Shown here: piece by piece, positions 59,543 to 64,000 of the stretch
Numbering within the stretch: position 1 is the stretch's first letter
Layout: each line of letters starts with the position of its first letter
Translations under genes and position numbers: made by a program
Notes under the pieces: model-generated
Seen by the model: only the letters and a program-made list of their open reading frames with translations
Database searches by the model: none
What the model was told of the DNA's origin: nothing
Virus record (IMG/VR): IMGVR_UViG_3300032304_001060
Coordinates: 30,729-94,728 of that record
Source of the DNA: a virus
Direction: 5' to 3' (one strand)
Length of the DNA stretch: 64,000 bases

Positions 59543-60533
59543 TTAGCGCCTCCTGTACAAGTTCGTCTACAACATCCTTCGGTATCTCTAATGCGAAGGC
59601 GGCGTTATCAACGAACCCGAACCCAACAACTAAGTTCTCATTAACGATAGCGGCTCCAGCACAGAACTCAATCTGTCCATTGAGGAATGACCAGTTCTCT
59701 GGAGATAGGCCAATGAGTTTAAAGTTATCGTCCCAGACACAGAGGCGATGGCGATAGGTGCCGTTCTTCTGTCCTAGGTAATTCTTGAATAGAACAACCT
59801 CGTGCGTGATAGCGATGTAGTAATCGCCCCAACGAATAACTTGAGAACCACCACGCTGATCAGCATTTGCACGGGCGCCTTGAGTATGAGAGATATGAAC
59901 TGAATCTCCAGTAACGGGATCTGCCTCTACCACTTCGGTAGGGCTAGTCCACTTCACATACTGGAACTGACGATCAAGGATAGGCATCCAGTTCTTCTCG
60001 CAGTACGAGTCCTTGTTGATAGGCGCCTCCACACGCACACGGGAAATCTCCTTGGCAGTCCACGCCTCTTTGTTAATCTCTAACTCAGATAACTCCATGC
60101 GGCCAACGCCGTTGGTCGTGGTATCACGACGGACACCTGTGGCGTAGTACTTGCCATCCCACTTAACGAGGCGAGCATCTTCTTCGCCAACGAATGTCCA
60201 GATGGGAGTGACATCTAGTTCAGATGTATCTATCTGGCAGTACTTGACGATGTTCAAGTCGTCATCAAGTTTAAGCAGATAGTTAGTCGTAACTAGACGG
60301 CGATCTTCCTCTGGATGCAGATAGGAGAGAGGTCCCCAGACACTTGGGAAGCGCTGGTTATTCTCTGCATGGTAGAGGGTGTAGTTGATGTGGCGCAAGA
60401 TACATAGGATGTCGCCATCATCGTCTACGAAGAGAGATGGATTCATCAAGCCAGTTCCGTTTGTTACGGATGCTGGAATAATGAGGGGCCGTAATTTTCC
60501 GCCTTGAGAGGTTGCTCTTTGTACCAGATTCAT
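59535..60533 (-). CDS. GH130/GH43-like five-bladed propeller glycosidase or phosphorylase
   Basis: This 332-residue protein has GEEDARLVKWDGKYYATGVRRD, YCEKNWMPI and RGGSQVIRWGDYYIAITHEV, which fit the GH43/GH130 propeller family active on mannosides or glucosides. Neighbouring glycosyltransferase and fibres suggest that it modifies or trims glycans. The role in a virion or during infection is inferred. Confidence 0.7.
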   Translation of the reverse strand: MNLVQRATSQGGKLRPLIIPASVTNGTGLMNPSLFVDDDGDILCILRHINYTLYHAENNQRFPSVWGPLSYLHPEEDRRLVTTNYLLKLDDDLNIVKYCQIDTSELDVTPIWTFVGEEDARLVKWDGKYYATGVRRDTTTNGVGRMELSELEINKEAWTAKEISRVRVEAPINKDSYCEKNWMPILDRQFQYVKWTSPTEVVEADPVTGDSVHISHTQGARANADQRGGSQVIRWGDYYIAITHEVVLFKNYLGQKNGTYRHRLCVWDDNFKLIGLSPENWSFLNGQIEFCAGAAIVNENLVVGFGFVDNAAFALEIPKDVVDELVQEALNV

Positions 60534-60538
60534 GGCGG

Positions 60539-60811
60539 TTACTCTACAGGATTACGAAGGGCTTCGATCTCTTCCTCAGTTAGTCCTAGAGCAAGGAGTT
60601 TCTGGTTTGCTGATTCTCGTGCGTCAACTTCCTCAATGACAGGGGGAGTAAAGCGCCCTGTCTCAGCATCGTATGTCCACCCAATACCTGCTGGATTTTC
60701 AGAGGTGTACTCAATTAATTCTGCGCCTAGTACGTTAGACGCTTCTTCTTTATCATCAGCAACGATAACGTTGCTTACTGTATTTCCACTCATCATTGCG
60801 TATGTTGCCAT
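60539..60811 (-). CDS. Small fibre-associated protein
   Basis: This 90-residue protein starts MATYAMMSGNTVSNVIVADD and continues with ENPAGIGWTYDAETGRF, the type of N-terminal head of phage tail-fibre-associated proteins. It ends with acidic helices. It lies between the propeller and the glycine-rich genes. Confidence 0.6.
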   Translation of the reverse strand: MATYAMMSGNTVSNVIVADDKEEASNVLGAELIEYTSENPAGIGWTYDAETGRFTPPVIEEVDARESANQKLLALGLTEEEIEALRNPVE

Positions 60812-60826
60812 TTTTATTTCCTTTTC

Positions 60827-61723
60827 TTAGTAGTATAAATAAATTACGCCGTTGCCGCCATTGCCGCCTGTACCTGACCTATTGGTACCACCACCACCAC
60901 CACCACCATCTCCACCGTTACCGCCAGTGTTTCCAGATGCGTTGGCGCCAGCACCGCGATAGCCACCGCCACCGCCACCAGCACCATCAGTTACAGCACC
61001 AGTGCAAGTTGAACCAGTACCACCATTATACAAATCACCATTGCCGCCTGCGCCACCTGTTGTGGTTCCAGTAGGAGAAGCATTTGTATTATTGGCACCT
61101 CCACCACCGCCACCAATTAAACCTCTGCCACCTGCACCGCCAGTGGTTGAAGTAGCCGCAGTTGCGGTGTTTCCATAACCACCACCACCACCTGATACAC
61201 CAGCGCCGCCAGCAACTCCATTTGTTGAACCACCACCACCGCCGCCTCCATAACCAACAGCGCCAGTAGCAGCGGCGGAAGGAGCGCCTGTATATGAAAC
61301 TCCACTTGCACTTGGTCCACCATTTCCAGCACCACCACCTGCGCCACCCATTGTTCCAGCAAGCGCTGCTAGGACACCACCACCACCAGCACCACCACCA
61401 GCAAAAACCATCCCAAATATAGTTGAGCCACCAGTACCACCACTGGAAACTGAACCACCAGTTCCTCCTGCACCTACAGTGCAAGTATTTGTTACATAAG
61501 TCCAACCAGCAGAATAACCACCACCACCACCACCACCACCTGCGCCACCAGCAACTGCGGTTTGGCTTCCACCACCACCTCCGCCGCCAATGCAAACTGC
61601 ATATACGCGTTTGATTTCAGCGGGGATTCCAGTAACCGATCCTGATGAAGTAATTGTTTGTTGTAGTTTTAATCCCAATGGAACATCAGAAAATGATGAA
61701 TTTGTATTTATCGTTTCGCTCAT
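60827..61723 (-). CDS. Glycine-rich fibre/adhesin-like protein (paralogue 1)
   Basis: This 298-residue protein has an N-terminal 45-residue stem (residues 1-45, containing LGLKLQQTITSSGSV) and a body of over 50% Gly with Ala, Ser, Thr and Tyr, ending in VIYLYY. Such poly-Gly bodies can form polyglycine-II sandwiches, as in the tip adhesin of phage S16 gp38; that fold is inferred. It is one of at least four tandem paralogues. Confidence 0.75.
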   Translation of the reverse strand: MSETINTNSSFSDVPLGLKLQQTITSSGSVTGIPAEIKRVYAVCIGGGGGGGSQTAVAGGAGGGGGGGGYSAGWTYVTNTCTVGAGGTGGSVSSGGTGGSTIFGMVFAGGGAGGGGVLAALAGTMGGAGGGAGNGGPSASGVSYTGAPSAAATGAVGYGGGGGGGSTNGVAGGAGVSGGGGGYGNTATAATSTTGGAGGRGLIGGGGGGANNTNASPTGTTTGGAGGNGDLYNGGTGSTCTGAVTDGAGGGGGGYRGAGANASGNTGGNGGDGGGGGGGTNRSGTGGNGGNGVIYLYY

Positions 61724-61733
61724 TTAGTTTCCT

Positions 61734-62657
61734 TTAGTAGTAAAGATAAAGTACGCCGTTACCACCAGTGCCGCCTGTTCCTGAATTGTTTGCGGCTCCA
61801 CCACCGCCACCACCATCTCCGCCGTTACCGCCGTTGTTTCCTGAACCAGCAGCACCTACTCCTATGTAGCCACCGCCACCGCCGCCTGCGCCTGCGGTTA
61901 ATCCTGATGCAACTGTTGAACCTGCACCGCCGTTAAACAAGTCTCCGTTACCGCCAGCACCACCTGTTAAGGCTCCAAGTGGTAGTGCGTTGTTGTTGTA
62001 AGCACCACCGCCCCCGCCAGCAATTAAACCTCTACCACCAGCACCACCTGTTGCAGTGTTTGTAGAACTTGTTTGTAAGGCTGCAGCGCCACCTGAACTT
62101 GATACACCAGCAGCACCTGCACTGGCAGTAAAAGAATTTGCGCTACTTGATGCACTTGGTCCACCAGCACCATAACCTATGGTTCCACCTACTGCTGCGG
62201 CAGCCGATGGCGCACCTGTGTAACTAATTCCACTTGCTGAAGCACTTGGTGCAGCACCAACAGCAGATAATGCACCGCCACCGCCTGCGCCGCCCATTAC
62301 TGTGGCAGTTCCATTTGCAGTTCCAGAGCCACCTGCACCACCGCCTGCAAAAACCATCCCATAAACAGTTTCGCCACCGCGTGAACCATTGGATACGGAA
62401 CCGCCAACACCACCTGCACCTACAGTGCAAGTGTTGGTTACGTAAGTCCAGCCAGCAGAATAACCACCAGCCCCACCGCCACCACCTGCTCCCGTTGCAG
62501 AACCGCCACCACCACCACCTGCAATGCAAACTGCATATACACGTTTGATTTCAGCAGGAATTCCAGTAACTGAACCTGATGAGGTGATAGTTTGTTGTAG
62601 TTTTAATCCCAATGGAACATCAGAAAAAGATGAATTGGTGTTTATTGTTGCACTCAT
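61734..62657 (-). CDS. Glycine-rich fibre/adhesin-like protein (paralogue 2)
   Basis: This 307-residue paralogue shares almost the same 45-residue N-terminus with the previous gene: in the first 46 residues only positions 3 and 46 differ. The body differs more, with extra Ala/Ser and other spacing, and ends VLYLYY. The pattern suggests a fixed attachment end and a variable distal surface. DNA in the shared part differs mostly at third positions. Confidence 0.75.
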   Translation of the reverse strand: MSATINTNSSFSDVPLGLKLQQTITSSGSVTGIPAEIKRVYAVCIAGGGGGGSATGAGGGGGAGGYSAGWTYVTNTCTVGAGGVGGSVSNGSRGGETVYGMVFAGGGAGGSGTANGTATVMGGAGGGGALSAVGAAPSASASGISYTGAPSAAAAVGGTIGYGAGGPSASSSANSFTASAGAAGVSSSGGAAALQTSSTNTATGGAGGRGLIAGGGGGAYNNNALPLGALTGGAGGNGDLFNGGAGSTVASGLTAGAGGGGGGYIGVGAAGSGNNGGNGGDGGGGGGAANNSGTGGTGGNGVLYLYY

Positions 62658-62669
62658 AATAGTTCCATT

Positions 62670-63521
62670 CTAATAGAAAATGTAAAGTATGCCTGCGCCG
62701 CCAGTGCCAGGTGCAGATGAGCCGTGTCCACCACCACCACCACCACCACCCAAACCACCATCGCCACCAGTAAATCCCGAAGCATTAGAGCCGTTACCTG
62801 CAATACCCGCACCACCACCGCCTGAGGTATTTGATGATGGGCTTGTAGAGCCCGTTCCACCTGTGTAAATAGTTCCATCTATACCAATGCCGTTACCACC
62901 GTTACCGCCTGTGCGTGTTCCTGTAGTAGTAGATGCAATTCCACCACCGCCACCAGCAAGACCAGAACCACCATTGCCACCAATGTTTGTTCCAGAACCT
63001 GCGGTGCCATTAGGCGCACCACCACCACCTGAAATACCGTTGCCACCATTAGCACCAGAAGTACCAGTTGCACCACCTGCGCCAGAGCCAACATTGTTGG
63101 AAGCGCCACCAGGAATACCCCAATAATTAGTTCCACCAGCACCGCTATTGCCACCCGCGCCCAGTGTGCCACTATCACCTGCGCCAGCAATGATGTGACC
63201 ATAGCGTGTGTATCCTGCAGAACTTCCATTAGGAACTCCACCTGCACCAATGATGCAAGAAGATTGTGGGATAGTCCAACCCCAAGAGATACCACCTGCG
63301 CCACCACCGTTGCCTTGATTCACGCCTCTTTGACCACCACCAGTCAGAATGACATAGACAAATGGAATATCAGCGGGAATTGTTACCGCACCCGATGAAG
63401 TAATTGTTTGGCGTAGTTGTAAACCAAATGGAACTGCAAAAGATGTTTGTGCAATAGGAGTAGAAGAATTATTCCAATTTAAAACCTGCCCCGTTGGGCG
63501 TTTATTTAATGGGTTTGACAT
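62670..63521 (-). CDS. Glycine-rich fibre/adhesin-like protein (paralogue 3)
   Basis: This 283-residue paralogue has a different start (SNPLNKRPTGQVLNWNN) but keeps the PFGLQLRQTITSSGAVTIPA core of the stem and the Gly-rich body, ending ILYIFY. It is separated by 12 bases from paralogue 2. Confidence 0.75.
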   Translation of the reverse strand: MSNPLNKRPTGQVLNWNNSSTPIAQTSFAVPFGLQLRQTITSSGAVTIPADIPFVYVILTGGGQRGVNQGNGGGAGGISWGWTIPQSSCIIGAGGVPNGSSAGYTRYGHIIAGAGDSGTLGAGGNSGAGGTNYWGIPGGASNNVGSGAGGATGTSGANGGNGISGGGGAPNGTAGSGTNIGGNGGSGLAGGGGGIASTTTGTRTGGNGGNGIGIDGTIYTGGTGSTSPSSNTSGGGGAGIAGNGSNASGFTGGDGGLGGGGGGGGHGSSAPGTGGAGILYIFY

Positions 63522-63529
63522 TTGCTCTC

Positions 63530-64000
63530 CTAGTAAAAAATGTAAAGTATGCCTGCGCCGCCAGTACCGCCCGTGCCACCACCCGAACCACCACCACCAC
63601 CGCCGCCAAGCCCACCAGTGCCACCTAAAGTGGTTGAAGCGCTAGAACCATTAGCAGCGATACCAGCGCCACCGCCACCGCCACCGTTTGTTGAAGTACC
63701 AGTTGTTCCTGTACCACCCGTATAAATAGTTCCATCAATACCTAAACCGTTACCACCATTACCGCCTGTACGTGTACCTGTGCTTCCTAGTGCGCCGCCA
63801 CCACCGCCACCGACTAAGCCTGAGCCACCATTACCGCCCGTATTTGTTCCAGTGCCACCTGCATTTGAGCGCCCAGCACCGCCACCTGAAATACCATTAC
63901 CACCATTACCACCAACAGAATTGAGTGTTGTGTTAGCGCTACCACCGCCACCACCAGCACCAGCAGTTCCACTTACGTTAGCGCTTGCACTAGCCGCGCC
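63530..64000 (-). CDS. Glycine-rich fibre/adhesin-like protein (paralogue 4, partial)
   Basis: The open frame runs from a stop codon at 63530-63532 to the window edge with no start, so it is truncated only by the window. Its last residues (AGILYIFY) match paralogue 3, and the body is Gly-rich with Ala, Ser and Asn. More copies may follow outside the window. Confidence 0.7.
   Translation of the reverse strand, partial: GAASASANVSGTAGAGGGGGSANTTLNSVGGNGGNGISGGGAGRSNAGGTGTNTGGNGGSGLVGGGGGGALGSTGTRTGGNGGNGLGIDGTIYTGGTGTTGTSTNGGGGGGAGIAANGSSASTTLGGTGGLGGGGGGGSGGGTGGTGGAGILYIFY

Noticed and set aside
60796-63400. His/Pro-rich rightward frames over the glycine-rich genes
   Set aside because: They mirror GGN-rich leftward codons and lack ribosome sites.
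60843-63990. Possible CRISPR-like or tandem repeat array
   Set aside because: The repeats are irregular Gly codons inside genes, without equal spacers.
1-64000. Bacterial chromosome segment rather than phage
   Set aside because: A full contractile tail module, a phage-type replisome and tight small-gene packing argue for a phage genome; no host housekeeping genes were seen. An integrated prophage cannot be excluded.

Overview
The window looks like about 64 kb of one tailed-phage genome, or prophage, with a contractile tail (myovirus). It carries a tail sheath, a T4 gp19-like tube, a tape measure and a gp25/gp6/gp5-like baseplate. The likely host is an actinobacterium: there are two WhiB-family proteins, a SpoVS homologue and a B12-dependent (class II) ribonucleotide reductase. 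Base composition looks moderate (mid-40s % GC by eye), so a low-GC aquatic actinobacterium is a reasonable guess but not proven. A tyrosine integrase, and a DNA polymerase with Leu at the position equivalent to E. coli Pol I 762, both point to a temperate lifestyle. Terminase, portal and capsid genes are not in the window, so the genome probably continues past base 64000. No rRNA, convincing tRNA or CRISPR array was seen.

Layout. Bases 155-9276 are transcribed rightward: a CobS/MoxR-like AAA ATPase with a CobT-like VWA protein, about a dozen small genes often joined by ATGA/TAATG overlaps (HNH, WhiB, MerR/excisionase-like, zinc ribbons), a terminator, then the integrase and a secreted lysozyme-like protein. 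Almost everything from 9334 to 64000 runs leftward, so the two blocks converge at a hairpin near 9.3 kb. Reading from 9.3 kb upward, the leftward block holds: NrdJ; a trio with a nucleotidyltransferase and a HAD-like protein (11.5-14.5 kb); a run of small orphan proteins (14.5-20.2 kb); SpoVS; a replication and recombination block (20.6-36 kb: RuvC-like, Cas4-like nuclease, WhiB, PD-(D/E)XK nuclease, RecA, DNA polymerase, a gp32-like protein, SNF2 helicase, primase, DnaB helicase, DnaC-like loader, winged-helix initiator); baseplate and tail (36.9-51.5 kb); a cluster of tiny Lys-rich, Cys-containing or acidic proteins (51.6-53.7 kb); a connector/fibre and glycan-associated region (53.7-60.8 kb: glycosyltransferase, 2OG-Fe oxygenase, GH130-like propeller, a 53-proline protein); and a tandem array of at least four glycine-rich fibre or adhesin paralogues (60.8-64 kb, the last cut by the window end).

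How it works together. The AAA/VWA pair and NrdJ are the two links to cobalamin-type chemistry, although only NrdJ is a secure B12 enzyme. The replication genes form a nearly complete phage replisome. The tape measure carries M23 peptidase and lysozyme-like domains for wall penetration, and the separate secreted lysozyme next to the integrase shares the second domain. The 47.3-48.3 kb pair has the layout of tail-assembly chaperones joined by a programmed frameshift. The distal region looks like a surface and receptor module with recently duplicated fibre genes.

Genes are packed tightly and there is no stretch longer than 300 bases without a gene. The largest gaps are 6843-7020, 11353-11519 and 8820-8910. 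Functions come from motifs read by eye and remembered families; no database search was run.
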